This document shows positions 29,568-38,250 of a DNA stretch of 64,000 nucleotides, in pieces; position 1 is the stretch's first letter; every line of letters begins with the position of its first letter. The position numbers and the translations under genes are program-made. The stretch is from NCBI GenBank assembly GCA_023653115.1, contig JAMNXO010000002.1:124001-188000 (forward strand), in the 5' to 3' direction. The notes under the pieces are model-generated. The model saw only the letters and a program-made list of their open reading frames with translations. It ran no database searches and had not been told where the DNA came from. The DNA comes from Erythrobacter sp. GTDB taxonomy: Bacteria; Pseudomonadota; Alphaproteobacteria; Sphingomonadales; Sphingomonadaceae.

Positions 29568-30442
29568 GCGGGCGGTTCCTCGACGGACGGGGCGGGCGCG
29601 GGTTCGGGTGCGGGTCCGAGTTGCGCAAGATAGCCGGTTGCGGTCTGCGCGGCGAGGCTTTCCGGCTGGAGATCGATCACCGATTGCCAGCTTTGCCGCG
29701 CCGCATCCTCGCGACCGCCCAGCACGGCGATAACGCCAGCTTCAAGGCCGATTTCGGGATTGGTCGGCGCGAGGGTGGCAGCCTGCTCGATTGCCGTCTG
29801 CGCGTCCTCGAGCCGTTCGAGCCGCCGCAGTAATGTCGCCTTCAGCAGCCAGCCCTCGCTCGCCTGGGGCGCGAGGGTGGTGGCGGTGCCGAGCGCGGAG
29901 AGCGCCTCGTCCCCGCGCCCCAGCGCCACCAGCGCCCGCGCGCGGTCCATCGCGGCGAGCGCCTGCAGCGGAGCCGAGGCCGATGTGCGCGCTTCGCCTT
30001 CGGCCTCGTTCAGCAGGCCTAGCGCGCCGGCCGCATCGCCGCTGGCGATCGCGGCATTGCCGGCCATCATGCCGAAGCGCGCGCGGGCGCGGGTCTCGTC
30101 TTCGGGCGTCTCGGCGCGCGCGGCGAGGAAGGCGCTGCGGGCATCGTCCCACAGGCCAAGCTCGCTCGCCGCCGTGCCGAGGCAGTGATTGGCGAGCACC
30201 CGGTCAGCCCCGCTGGTTTCGCCGCGGCGGATCTGCGCCATGGTATGCGCCCGCGCCGGGTCTGCGCCGATCTGGTCGAGGCAGGATTGCAGCCAGGCGC
30301 TGGTGGGATTGAGGATTTCCTGTTCGGTCTTGCCGTTCGCCTCTGTTCTGGGCGGACGGTCGCGCACCAGATCGTCATTCGCGATTGCCCCGCCCAGCGG
30401 ATCGGGGCCAACCTGAAGCAGCATAGCAAGCAGCAGTGACAC
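29564..30442 (-). CDS. Tetratricopeptide-repeat-like protein
   Basis: Ala-rich helical repeats; 4-bp overlap with downstream oxidoreductase gene. Confidence 0.7.
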   Translation of the reverse strand: MSLLLAMLLQVGPDPLGGAIANDDLVRDRPPRTEANGKTEQEILNPTSAWLQSCLDQIGADPARAHTMAQIRRGETSGADRVLANHCLGTAASELGLWDDARSAFLAARAETPEDETRARARFGMMAGNAAIASGDAAGALGLLNEAEGEARTSASAPLQALAAMDRARALVALGRGDEALSALGTATTLAPQASEGWLLKATLLRRLERLEDAQTAIEQAATLAPTNPEIGLEAGVIAVLGGREDAARQSWQSVIDLQPESLAAQTATGYLAQLGPAPEPAPAPSVEEPPA

Positions 30443-30454
30443 AGGCGGGCGTTC

Positions 30455-31189
30455 CTATCCGTAAAATCCGGCCACGATGGCCTTGAGCGCGTCAATGTCG
30501 CCGGGCCGCGACAGGCGGTGATCGCCGTCCTCTATCAGGGTTACCTGTATGTCGTCCGAACGCAATGCGGCCTTCAATCTCAGGCTGATGTCCCATGGCA
30601 CGTCGTCATCGGCCTTGCCGTGAAGCAGGCGGACGGGGCAGGTGATGTCGATCGGCCCGTCGAGGCGAACATGGCATTCGGCATCGGCGAAGAAGCCCGC
30701 GTAGGTCGGCGTCGGCTCCGGGCCGTAGGGGTTGGGTTCGTAAATCGTCTCGCCCGCCGCCAGCTGCGCGCGCTGCACTTCGGTGTAGCCCCAGCGCGTG
30801 AAATCGGGCGCAGGCGCGATCCCGATCAGGCCGGCGAGGCGGTGTTTCAGGTGCTCGGCCACCAGCAGCATCAGCCAACCACCCATCGACGACCCCGCAA
30901 GCAGCACTGGACCACTGACGTATGACGCGACCAGCGCCAGCACTTCGTCGCGCCAGCGGCTGAGCATCCCGTCGGCAAAGTCGCCATCACTCAATCCGCA
31001 GCCCGAATAATCGAGCAGCAGGCAGGCGCGGCCTTGCTCCTGCGCTTCGGCGAACAGTGCGGTCGCCTTGCTGCCGCTCATGTCGGACATATAGCCGGGG
31101 AGGAATATCAGGCAGGGTCCGGTTCCGTGGGTGTAGCGGAAGGCGATCCGGCGGCCGTCATAAAGCGAATGGTGCATCACGTCGTTCAT
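30455..31189 (-). CDS. Alpha/beta hydrolase
   Basis: FLPGYMSDMSGSKA, LLAGSSMGGWLML nucleophile elbow, LLHGKADDDVPW, DGDHRLSR. Confidence 0.88.
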   Translation of the reverse strand: MNDVMHHSLYDGRRIAFRYTHGTGPCLIFLPGYMSDMSGSKATALFAEAQEQGRACLLLDYSGCGLSDGDFADGMLSRWRDEVLALVASYVSGPVLLAGSSMGGWLMLLVAEHLKHRLAGLIGIAPAPDFTRWGYTEVQRAQLAAGETIYEPNPYGPEPTPTYAGFFADAECHVRLDGPIDITCPVRLLHGKADDDVPWDISLRLKAALRSDDIQVTLIEDGDHRLSRPGDIDALKAIVAGFYG

Positions 31190-31268
31190 GGCTGCATCAT
31201 GCCTTGCGCTGCCTGCGCGGCGCAAGCATTGTCACGGACACGCAACGCGAGGGGGTTAGCGCCGCGCC

Positions 31269-32939
31269 ATGTTCAAGACCGACACTGCCGCTCAGCCGGC
31301 CGCTTCGCTGACGGCGCTCACCCGCCGCAACCTGTTCACGCTCGCTGGCGCGTCTGCCGCCGTGGCCGCTGTGCCGCTGGCTGCGCAGAGCTTTGGCAAA
31401 GGCTTCACCCACGGAGTCGCGAGCGGCGAACCAGCGACGGACAAGGTGATGCTGTGGACCCGCTATGTGTCCGATGCCCCCGCCTATCTCGCCTGGGAAA
31501 TGAGCGAGAGCGAGGATTTCGCCAAGCTTGTCGCCGAAGGCAGCACCGGCAAAGCGGCCGGCCCCGACAGCGATTTCTGCACCAAGACCTGGGCCGATGG
31601 CTTGATGCCGGGCCGCTGGTATTTCTACCGCTTCATCGCGCCCGATGGCACCAAGTCGCCGGTCGGCCGCACCAAAACCCTGCCCGAAGCGGGCGCGCAG
31701 GCCTTCCGCATGGCGGTGTTCTCCTGCTCGAACTACGGCTTCGGCTGGTTCAACGCCTATGGCCACGCGGTGGAGGCCAATGATTGCGACCTCGCGGTGC
31801 ATCTGGGCGATTACATCTACGAATACGGGGCGGACAATTACCCCAATCCCGGACAGGGTGTGGCCGAGCGGGTGCTGGCACCGACCACCGAGATTGTCGC
31901 GCTGACCGATTACCGCCTGCGCTACGCCACCTACCGCGCCGATCCCGATTGCCAGCGCCTGCATCAGGTGCTGCCGATGATCGCGGTGTGGGACGATCAC
32001 GAAAGCGCCAATGACGCTTACGAGAACGGCGCCCAGAATCACCAGTCCGCCACAGAGGGCGAATGGGCGGTGCGCAAGGCCGCCGCCAAGCGCGCCTATC
32101 GCGAATGGATGCCGGTTTCGGACGAGCCCTATGCCGCCTATCAGGTCGGCGATCTGGCGACGCTGTTCCGGCTCGATACCCGCCTTGAAGGGCGCGACCA
32201 GCAGTTCAGCCTAGAAAAGGTGCTGGCCGGGCAGAAGGATCCGCAAGCGATCATGGCGGCGCTGGACAAGTTCAAGACCGGCGACTGGGCCGATCCCGCC
32301 CGCGAATTGCTGGGCGCGGCGCAGGATAGCTGGCTGGCAGAGGGCCTTGCCGCCTCCACCGCCAGCGGCACGGCATGGCAGGTGCTGGTGCAGCAAGTGC
32401 TGATCGGCAATCTCAAGAGCCCGCAGTCACTCACCGACCAGCTGGGCGATGGCCTCCCCGATTTCGTGCGCCAGCGCCTTACGGCGGCGAGCATGGCCAG
32501 CAAGGCCGGCCTGCCGCTCAACATGGATGCGTGGGACGGCTATCCCGCGGCCCGCGCGCGAGTGTTCAAGGCAGCGCTCAAGGCGGATGCCAACCTCCTC
32601 GTGCTGGCAGGCGACACCCATAATGGCTGGGCCTTCGATCTGGCACACGACGGCGCGAGCGTGGGCGTGGAGTTGGGCGTGTGCTCGGTCAGCTCGCCGG
32701 GGTTTGAAAACTACCTCGGCTTCGTCAAGCCCGACACGCTGGCCGCCGCGCTGGTGGCCGAGAACGAGCAGCTCAAATGGGCCGATACGTCGCAGCGCGG
32801 CTATATGACCGTGGAGCTGACCCCGGCGAGCGCCACCACCGAATACCGCTTCACCGGCAGCGTGAAACAGCGTTCCACCAAGCTGGCCGGCACCAAGCGG
32901 ATCACCACCGAAAAGGGCTCGGGCAAGCTGGCGGTTTAG
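31269..32939 (+). CDS. PhoD-family alkaline phosphatase (Tat-exported)
   Basis: LTRRNLFTLAGASAA signal; THGVASGEPATDKVMLWTR, HLGDYIYEYG, VWDDHESANDAYENGAQNH, LAGDTHNGWAFDL. Confidence 0.95.
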   Translation: MFKTDTAAQPAASLTALTRRNLFTLAGASAAVAAVPLAAQSFGKGFTHGVASGEPATDKVMLWTRYVSDAPAYLAWEMSESEDFAKLVAEGSTGKAAGPDSDFCTKTWADGLMPGRWYFYRFIAPDGTKSPVGRTKTLPEAGAQAFRMAVFSCSNYGFGWFNAYGHAVEANDCDLAVHLGDYIYEYGADNYPNPGQGVAERVLAPTTEIVALTDYRLRYATYRADPDCQRLHQVLPMIAVWDDHESANDAYENGAQNHQSATEGEWAVRKAAAKRAYREWMPVSDEPYAAYQVGDLATLFRLDTRLEGRDQQFSLEKVLAGQKDPQAIMAALDKFKTGDWADPARELLGAAQDSWLAEGLAASTASGTAWQVLVQQVLIGNLKSPQSLTDQLGDGLPDFVRQRLTAASMASKAGLPLNMDAWDGYPAARARVFKAALKADANLLVLAGDTHNGWAFDLAHDGASVGVELGVCSVSSPGFENYLGFVKPDTLAAALVAENEQLKWADTSQRGYMTVELTPASATTEYRFTGSVKQRSTKLAGTKRITTEKGSGKLAV

Positions 32940-33127
32940 TCGCGGCTGAAGATCGCTTCGATCGGCAGGCCGAACACATCGGCAATGGTGAAGGCGAGCG
33001 GCAGCGAGGGGTCGTAGCGGCCCTTCTCGATGGCATTGACGCTCTGGCGGCTGACACCGAGACGGTCGGCCAGGTCCTGCTGGCTCCAGTTTCGTTCGGC
33101 GCGCAACACCTTGAGGCGGTTGTTCAT
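32936..33127 (-). CDS. Small XRE-family transcriptional regulator
   Basis: MNNRLKVLRAERNWSQQDLADRLGVSRQSVNAIEKGRYDPSLPLAFTIADVFG; overlaps 33124 ORF. Confidence 0.92.
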   Translation of the reverse strand: MNNRLKVLRAERNWSQQDLADRLGVSRQSVNAIEKGRYDPSLPLAFTIADVFGLPIEAIFSRD

Positions 33128-33726
33128 TCGCCGCGGACCTTCATCCACAGCTGGGCCAAGCCAAGACCAATCGCCCAGACCGGCAGCACCCACCACGCCC
33201 AGACGTGCGGCACCAGTTCAAACATCTCAAGAAAGCCCCAGAAGATTCCCAGCGCCAGCACCATCCCCAAGCTCATCACGGCCGCGCGCACTGTGCGATA
33301 TCGCAGGTATTCGTCCTTTTCCTCGACCAGATAGCGCCCCATCGCCCAAATCATCGCAAAGGTCGGCAAGGTGGGCAGCAGTGCGATGGCGAACACCACC
33401 GGGCCGGACAGGTCGTAATTGTCCCACAAGGCAATCGCGATGCCGAGGCCAAGCACATAACCCATCGAGGCGGCCAGCATCCGGCGATTATATCGCGTGA
33501 TCACGGGGTTGCCGCAGCCCTGCTGTTCGGCAGAGCGCAGCACCGGCACCAGCAAGGCCATGGCGGCGACGAACAGGATTGCAGGAACGGGCGGTTCGAT
33601 CGCCTCGGTTATCATCAGTGCCGCAATAATCGCGCAGGCCGCAAGATAATTGCCCGCCCAAAGCCACGGGCGGCTGCCAGAGATGGCTTGAGACGATTCT
33701 TCCGGCGGCGAATTGGCTTCGACCAT
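33124..33726 (-). CDS. Multi-TM hypothetical membrane protein, partner of the small XRE regulator
   Basis: Several TM helices; AGGAAG Shine-Dalgarno upstream of ATG at 33726; overlaps XRE start. Confidence 0.8.
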   Translation of the reverse strand: MVEANSPPEESSQAISGSRPWLWAGNYLAACAIIAALMITEAIEPPVPAILFVAAMALLVPVLRSAEQQGCGNPVITRYNRRMLAASMGYVLGLGIAIALWDNYDLSGPVVFAIALLPTLPTFAMIWAMGRYLVEEKDEYLRYRTVRAAVMSLGMVLALGIFWGFLEMFELVPHVWAWWVLPVWAIGLGLAQLWMKVRGE

Positions 33727-33797
33727 GACAAGCTTCCTTTCATTTATGGAAAGCATACTTGTCATTTGCGGGACCGGATGTCAAGCAGCCTTTCCAT
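33725..33797. promoter_or_regulatory. Candidate operator array: three copies of ATGwCAAG-N4-CTTTC(C)AT
   Basis: + 33725-33743 ATGACAAGCTTCCTTTCAT; - 33746-33765 ATGACAAGTATGCTTTCCAT; + 33778-33797 ATGTCAAGCAGCCTTTCCAT. Confidence 0.6.
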
Positions 33798-33852
33798 ATG
33801 GGCTGGCGGCATTGGTAATGACACGGCAACCGGTCTGCGCTAGGAAACCGGC

Positions 33853-33927
33853 ATGGCGCACCTGCTGACCACCACCTGCACTACCACCACCACCCGGACT
33901 ATCCGGGGGCGGGGGCGTGTGGGTTAA
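33853..33927 (+). CDS. Threonine-rich leader peptide (MAHLLTTTCTTTTTRTIRGRGRVG), putative thrS attenuator leader
   Basis: 24-codon ORF with AGGAAA Shine-Dalgarno, 9 Thr codons in 11 (33868-33900), followed by GC hairpin at 33939-33960. Confidence 0.8.
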   Translation: MAHLLTTTCTTTTTRTIRGRGRVG

Positions 33928-33938
33928 GGCCTAGCGCT

Positions 33939-33960
33939 CGCCGCCCGGTTCGGGGCGGCG
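33939..33960 (+). promoter_or_regulatory. Attenuator/terminator-like hairpin downstream of Thr-rich leader
   Basis: CGCCGCCC-GGTTCG-GGGCGGCG perfect 8-bp stem; no strong U-tract; GGGCGG at 33907-33912 can compete for CCGCCC. Confidence 0.5.
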
Positions 33961-34044
33961 CGGTGTTCTCCCCTGACCGAATATCGCACAACACCGCTCT
34001 TCCGGTGCGCTGCTCCTTGCCCTAAGGCGCGCGTGAATTGAGTT

Positions 34045-34133
34045 GCAGACCACCCGCCCCGCCTCCCCACCCGGCCACCAATAGCACCACTATGTTGTGG
34101 TGGCCGGGTGGGGAGGCGGGGCGGGTGGTCTGC
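34045..34133. repeat. Palindromic repeat element, copy 3 (perfect 36-bp arms, 17-nt spacer; loop in opposite orientation to copies 1-2)
   Basis: GCAGACCACCCGCCCCGCCTCCCCACCCGGCCACCA / exact reverse complement. Confidence 0.93.
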
Positions 34134-34169
34134 CGGTTCGCTTCAGCGAACCGCCAAAAGGATGCGACG

Positions 34170-36170
34170 ATGACGGAACTGCTCAAGATCAGCCTGCCCG
34201 ATGGCTCGGTGCGCGAAGTGCCGCGCGGCTCGACCCCCGCCGATATCGCCGCCGCGATCGGCCCCGGCCTTGCCAAGGCGGCGCTGGCAGCGCGCGTTGA
34301 CGGGGAACTGCGCGATCTCACCCGCCCGTTCGATGGTGACGCCAATCTGGCGCTGGTCACCGCGCGCGATGAAGCCGATGCGCTTGAACTTGCGCGCCAC
34401 GACTATGCCCATGTGCTGGCCGAGGCGGTGCAGGCGCTCTATCCCGGCACGCAGATCACCTTCGGCCCCTCGACCGACGACGGCTTCTATTATGACGTCA
34501 AGGCGCCCGAGGGCCGCGAGCCGTTCAGCATGGACGATCTGCCCGCCATCGAAGAGGCGATGCGCGCGATCATCCGCGCCGACAAGCCGCTGACCCGCGA
34601 AGTGTGGAGCCGCGAGGCGCTGATCGCCAAGTGGGCCGCCGAAGGCGAAAGCTTCAAGGCCGAATGGGCCAAGGAACTGCCCGAGGGCGAAGAGCTGACG
34701 GTCTATTGGTCAGGCAAGGACTGGCTCGACATGTGCCGCGGGCCGCACCTGCCCTCCACCGGCAAGCTCGATCCCGAGGCGTTCAAGCTGATGCGCGTCG
34801 CGGGCGCATACTGGCGCGGCGATCAGAACAATGCGCAGCTCACGCGCATTTACGGCACCGGCTGGCTCAACAAGAAGCAGCTTCAGGCGCACCTGACGCG
34901 GCTGGAAGAAGCCGCCAAGCGCGATCACCGCAAGCTGGGGCGCGAGATGGACCTGTTCCACTTGCAGGAAGAGGCCCACGGCAGCGTCTTCTGGCACCCC
35001 AAGGGCTACCGCATCTGGCGCGAGCTGGAAGCCTATATGCGCCGCAAGATGGACGGCAGCGGCTACCGCGAGATCAAGACGCCGCAGCTGATGGATGTGC
35101 GCCAATGGACCCAGTCGGGCCACTGGGGCAAATATGCGCAGAATATGTTCGCCGTCCCCGACATCGTGCCTGATGTCGACGAGGAAAGCGGCGCCGCATC
35201 CCCCAAGGTTGCCGATGATGCTGAATGGCTGGCGATCAAGCCCATGAACTGCCCGGCGCACGTGATGGTGTTCAAGCAGGGCATCACCTCCTACCGCGAT
35301 CTGCCGATCCGGCTGGGCGAGATGGGCTGCTGCCACCGCAACGAACCCCACGGCGCGCTCCACGGGTTGATGCGCGTGCGCCAGTTCACGCAGGACGATG
35401 CGCATATCTTCTGCACCGAGAACCAGGTGGTGGCCGAGGTGCAGTCCTTCATCGCGCTGGCCGACAGCGTGTATCGCGACTTCAGCTTCACCTATGACAT
35501 CAAGCTCGCCCTGCGCCCCGAAAAGCGCTTCGGCTCGGATGCGGATTGGGACAAGGCCGAGCAGGAATTGCGCGACGCGCTCACCGCCAATGGCCTCGAG
35601 TGGGAGGAACTCCCCGGCGAAGGCGCGTTCTATGCGCCCAAGCTGGAATGGCACCTGACCGATGCAATCGGGCGCACCTGGCAGGTCGGCACGATCCAGT
35701 CCGACCGGGTGCTGCCCGAGCGGCTCGATGCCAATTACATCGGCGAAGACGGCGAAAAGCACCGCCCGGTGATGCTCCACCGCGCGATCTTCGGCTCATA
35801 CGAGCGCTTCATCGGCATCCTGATCGAACACTTCGCCGGACGCCTTCCCGCATGGCTCGCGCCGGTGCAGGCGGTGGTGGCGACCATCGTTTCGGACGCG
35901 GATGACTATGCCCATCAGGTTGCCGCCCAGCTGACGGCGGCAGGCATCCGGGTCGAAACCGATACCCGCAACGAGAAGATCAACTACAAGGTGCGCGAGC
36001 ACTCTCTGGCGAAAGTCCCGCAGCTGCTGGTCGTCGGCAAGCGCGAGGCCGAGGAAGGCACCGTCGCCGTCCGCACGCTGGGGGCAGAGCACCAGAAGGT
36101 GATGAATCTCGCCGATGCAATCGCGCTGCTCAAGGCCGAGGGCACCCCGCCCGATCTTGCGGCCGGCTGA
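34170..36170 (+). CDS. thrS: Threonine--tRNA ligase
   Basis: TGS domain start [95 protein letters not shown]. Confidence 0.98.
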   Translation: MTELLKISLPDGSVREVPRGSTPADIAAAIGPGLAKAALAARVDGELRDLTRPFDGDANLALVTARDEADALELARHDYAHVLAEAVQALYPGTQITFGPSTDDGFYYDVKAPEGREPFSMDDLPAIEEAMRAIIRADKPLTREVWSREALIAKWAAEGESFKAEWAKELPEGEELTVYWSGKDWLDMCRGPHLPSTGKLDPEAFKLMRVAGAYWRGDQNNAQLTRIYGTGWLNKKQLQAHLTRLEEAAKRDHRKLGREMDLFHLQEEAHGSVFWHPKGYRIWRELEAYMRRKMDGSGYREIKTPQLMDVRQWTQSGHWGKYAQNMFAVPDIVPDVDEESGAASPKVADDAEWLAIKPMNCPAHVMVFKQGITSYRDLPIRLGEMGCCHRNEPHGALHGLMRVRQFTQDDAHIFCTENQVVAEVQSFIALADSVYRDFSFTYDIKLALRPEKRFGSDADWDKAEQELRDALTANGLEWEELPGEGAFYAPKLEWHLTDAIGRTWQVGTIQSDRVLPERLDANYIGEDGEKHRPVMLHRAIFGSYERFIGILIEHFAGRLPAWLAPVQAVVATIVSDADDYAHQVAAQLTAAGIRVETDTRNEKINYKVREHSLAKVPQLLVVGKREAEEGTVAVRTLGAEHQKVMNLADAIALLKAEGTPPDLAAG

Positions 36171-36192
36171 GCCGGCGCGCGCTGGCGCGGGG

Positions 36193-36945
36193 CTACGGCC
36201 TCAGCCAGCGTGCCGCCAGCACCTTGCCGCCAGCAGGCTCGCGCAGCACCAGTGCATAGGCGTCAGCGCCTGCAACCTTGAGGCGCTCCGGCGCGATCAC
36301 CAGACTGGCCTTGCCGCCGTCCCATGACTGGAGGCGCTGCTCGTCTTTCAGCACGTTGGTGTAATTGACCAAGCGACCGCTATTCTCGCCGCGCATGATG
36401 GCGACTTCGGCCTTGCGCTTGGCAGCGACCAGCACCAGTTCGGCCGGACGCGCCGCCGCGCCGTCAATGCCGACGCCGACACCCTTGGCCCCCAGATCGC
36501 GCACGCGGATCGCCGCGCTGCCCTTGCCGCCGTGCCGCGCGATGCCGCTGCGCACCTCCGACTCGCGCGAGCCGACGGTGCCGAAGCTGCCGTCGATCAC
36601 CAGCTGCGGGGTATAGACCCCGTTCTGCCCCAGCAGGCCTACGCGGGCATAGGCCTGCTGCAGCACGGTGTTGTCCTCGCGGGCGAGGGTGTCCTTCCAG
36701 CCAAGCCGGTCCCAATAGGTCACCGGGCGCGAGATCACCACGAGGCCGGGATCGGTGGCGAGCTGTTCGGCCAGCTTGTCAGCCGGCGGACAGGACGAGC
36801 AACCCTGGCTGGTGAACAGTTCGAGCAGCACCGGCTCGGCGCCTGCTGCGCGGTCCGGCGCAGGGGCGCTCTCCGCGGCAGGGGCGAAGGCGAGGCCAGC
36901 CAGAGCGAGGGCGCTGACTGCAAGAGCGATGAGGGGTCGGGACAT
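36193..36945 (-). CDS. DUF1223 family protein (exported)
   Basis: LELFTSQGCSSCPPADKLAEQL, VTYWDRLGWKDTLA, GVYTPQLVIDG. Confidence 0.9.
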   Translation of the reverse strand: MSRPLIALAVSALALAGLAFAPAAESAPAPDRAAGAEPVLLELFTSQGCSSCPPADKLAEQLATDPGLVVISRPVTYWDRLGWKDTLAREDNTVLQQAYARVGLLGQNGVYTPQLVIDGSFGTVGSRESEVRSGIARHGGKGSAAIRVRDLGAKGVGVGIDGAAARPAELVLVAAKRKAEVAIMRGENSGRLVNYTNVLKDEQRLQSWDGGKASLVIAPERLKVAGADAYALVLREPAGGKVLAARWLRP

Positions 36946-37015
36946 GGCGCGCGGTATCCTTTGGCTGAACACAAGGATACGCCGGAAAGCGCCGTCCGGT
37001 TACACGCGCCGGATC

Positions 37016-37165
37016 TTAAAGCGGAAGCGGCTGGCCCGCGAGGATCAGCGCGGCAGCACAGCCCAGCACGATCAGCATACGGGCAAGCGCAACCGGATCG
37101 GCCCAGCCCGAGGCGGCAGAGAGCGGAGCGGCAAGAGCGCCAAAGGAACGGGGAGGGCGGTTCAT
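37016..37165 (-). CDS. Small hypothetical membrane peptide (49 aa)
   Basis: MNRPPRSFGALAAPLSAASGWADPVALARMLIVLGCAAALILAGQPLPL, one TM segment; too short for the ORF track. Confidence 0.4.
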   Translation of the reverse strand: MNRPPRSFGALAAPLSAASGWADPVALARMLIVLGCAAALILAGQPLPL

Positions 37166-37200
37166 GCTGCGCACCATCGCCCCAAGACGCTAACGAAGGA

Positions 37201-38199
37201 TTAAGCGCCCGTGGCCAGCGCCGGCATTTGCTGGCTGGCGCAGTGGAAGCCCCCGCCGCCGGCCAGCACCGCCTCGCCCGGCAGGCCGATAGTGTCGCGA
37301 TCCGGGAACAACGCGGCAATCGCGGCGACGCCCTCGGCATCGTGGGGCGAACCAAAGGTCGGCACGACGACAAGGTGGCTGGTGATCGCGAAGTTCACAT
37401 AGCTGGCCGGTTCGATCAGGCCGTCGCGGGTCAGCAGTCCGGGCGAAGGGATGCGCGCCACCTCCACCCCGAAAGCCGCCGCGCGCGCCGCCGCATTCTC
37501 GTAGATCGCGGCGTTGGGATCGTCCCGGCCGGTCGCTTGCGGCACCACCAGCCGGTTCGGCCCGACAAAGCGCGCCAGATTGTCGACATGGCCATCGGTG
37601 TGATCATTGATCAGGCCTTCGCCCAGCCACAGCACGCGGTCAAAGCCGAGCTGCGTGGCCAGTTCAGTCTCGATCTCGGCGCGGCTCATGTGCGGATTGC
37701 GGTTGCGATTGAGGAGGCACTGTTCGGTCGTGGCGACGAGGCCCGTGCCGTCGCCGTCCACCGCCCCGCCTTCAAGGATCATCGCCGAGGTCTGCACCGC
37801 CAGCCCGGCATCGCGGGCCAGTTCTGCGCCGATGGCCTCGTCGCCCGGCATCAGATATTTGCCGCCCCAGCCGTTGAAGCCGAAGCGCCGCGCGGTGCGG
37901 GTGCCATCGGCTTCGCGGACCACCAACGGGCCAGTGTCGCGCAGCCAGACATCGCCGTATACCCGCCGCTCAAGCGTGACCTTGCTGCTCACCAGGGCGC
38001 GCGCACGCGCTTCGTTGGCGTCGTCACGCACCAGCAGGCGGACCGATTGCCCGCTTTCGGCCACAGCAGAGGCGAAATCCGCCATCTGCACCTGCGCGGG
38101 CGCGAGCCAGCCGGGCCATTCCTCGGCAAGATGCGGAAAGCCGATCCAGATCCAGTCCTGCGGCGCCCACTCGGGGGGCATGATAAATTCTTTTGACAT
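37201..38199 (-). CDS. Agmatine deiminase / peptidyl-arginine deiminase family protein
   Basis: MPPEWAPQDWIWIGFPH, YGDVWLRDTGPLVV, INDHTDGHVDNLARFV, GGGGFHCASQQMPA. Confidence 0.93.
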   Translation of the reverse strand: MSKEFIMPPEWAPQDWIWIGFPHLAEEWPGWLAPAQVQMADFASAVAESGQSVRLLVRDDANEARARALVSSKVTLERRVYGDVWLRDTGPLVVREADGTRTARRFGFNGWGGKYLMPGDEAIGAELARDAGLAVQTSAMILEGGAVDGDGTGLVATTEQCLLNRNRNPHMSRAEIETELATQLGFDRVLWLGEGLINDHTDGHVDNLARFVGPNRLVVPQATGRDDPNAAIYENAAARAAAFGVEVARIPSPGLLTRDGLIEPASYVNFAITSHLVVVPTFGSPHDAEGVAAIAALFPDRDTIGLPGEAVLAGGGGFHCASQQMPALATGA

Positions 38200-38212
38200 T
38201 TTCTTCTTTCGT

Positions 38213-38250
38213 ATGATACATGTATCTTTCAAATTGGAGATACATATCAT
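38213..38250. promoter_or_regulatory. Inverted-repeat operator candidate of the VapBC-like module
   Basis: ATGATACATGTATC (contains perfect palindrome GATACATGTATC) and GATACATATCAT form an inverted repeat abutting the antitoxin start codon. Confidence 0.5.

Noticed and set aside
32936-33726. XRE regulator plus membrane protein as a HigBA-like toxin-antitoxin pair
   Set aside because: The partner is a ~200-aa multi-TM protein, not a RelE/HigB-type toxin; it fits better as a small regulator/membrane-protein pair.
34038-34169. N-terminal extension of ThrS ([20 protein letters not shown]...)
   Set aside because: Translation of the palindromic repeat; the conserved TGS domain starts at 34170.
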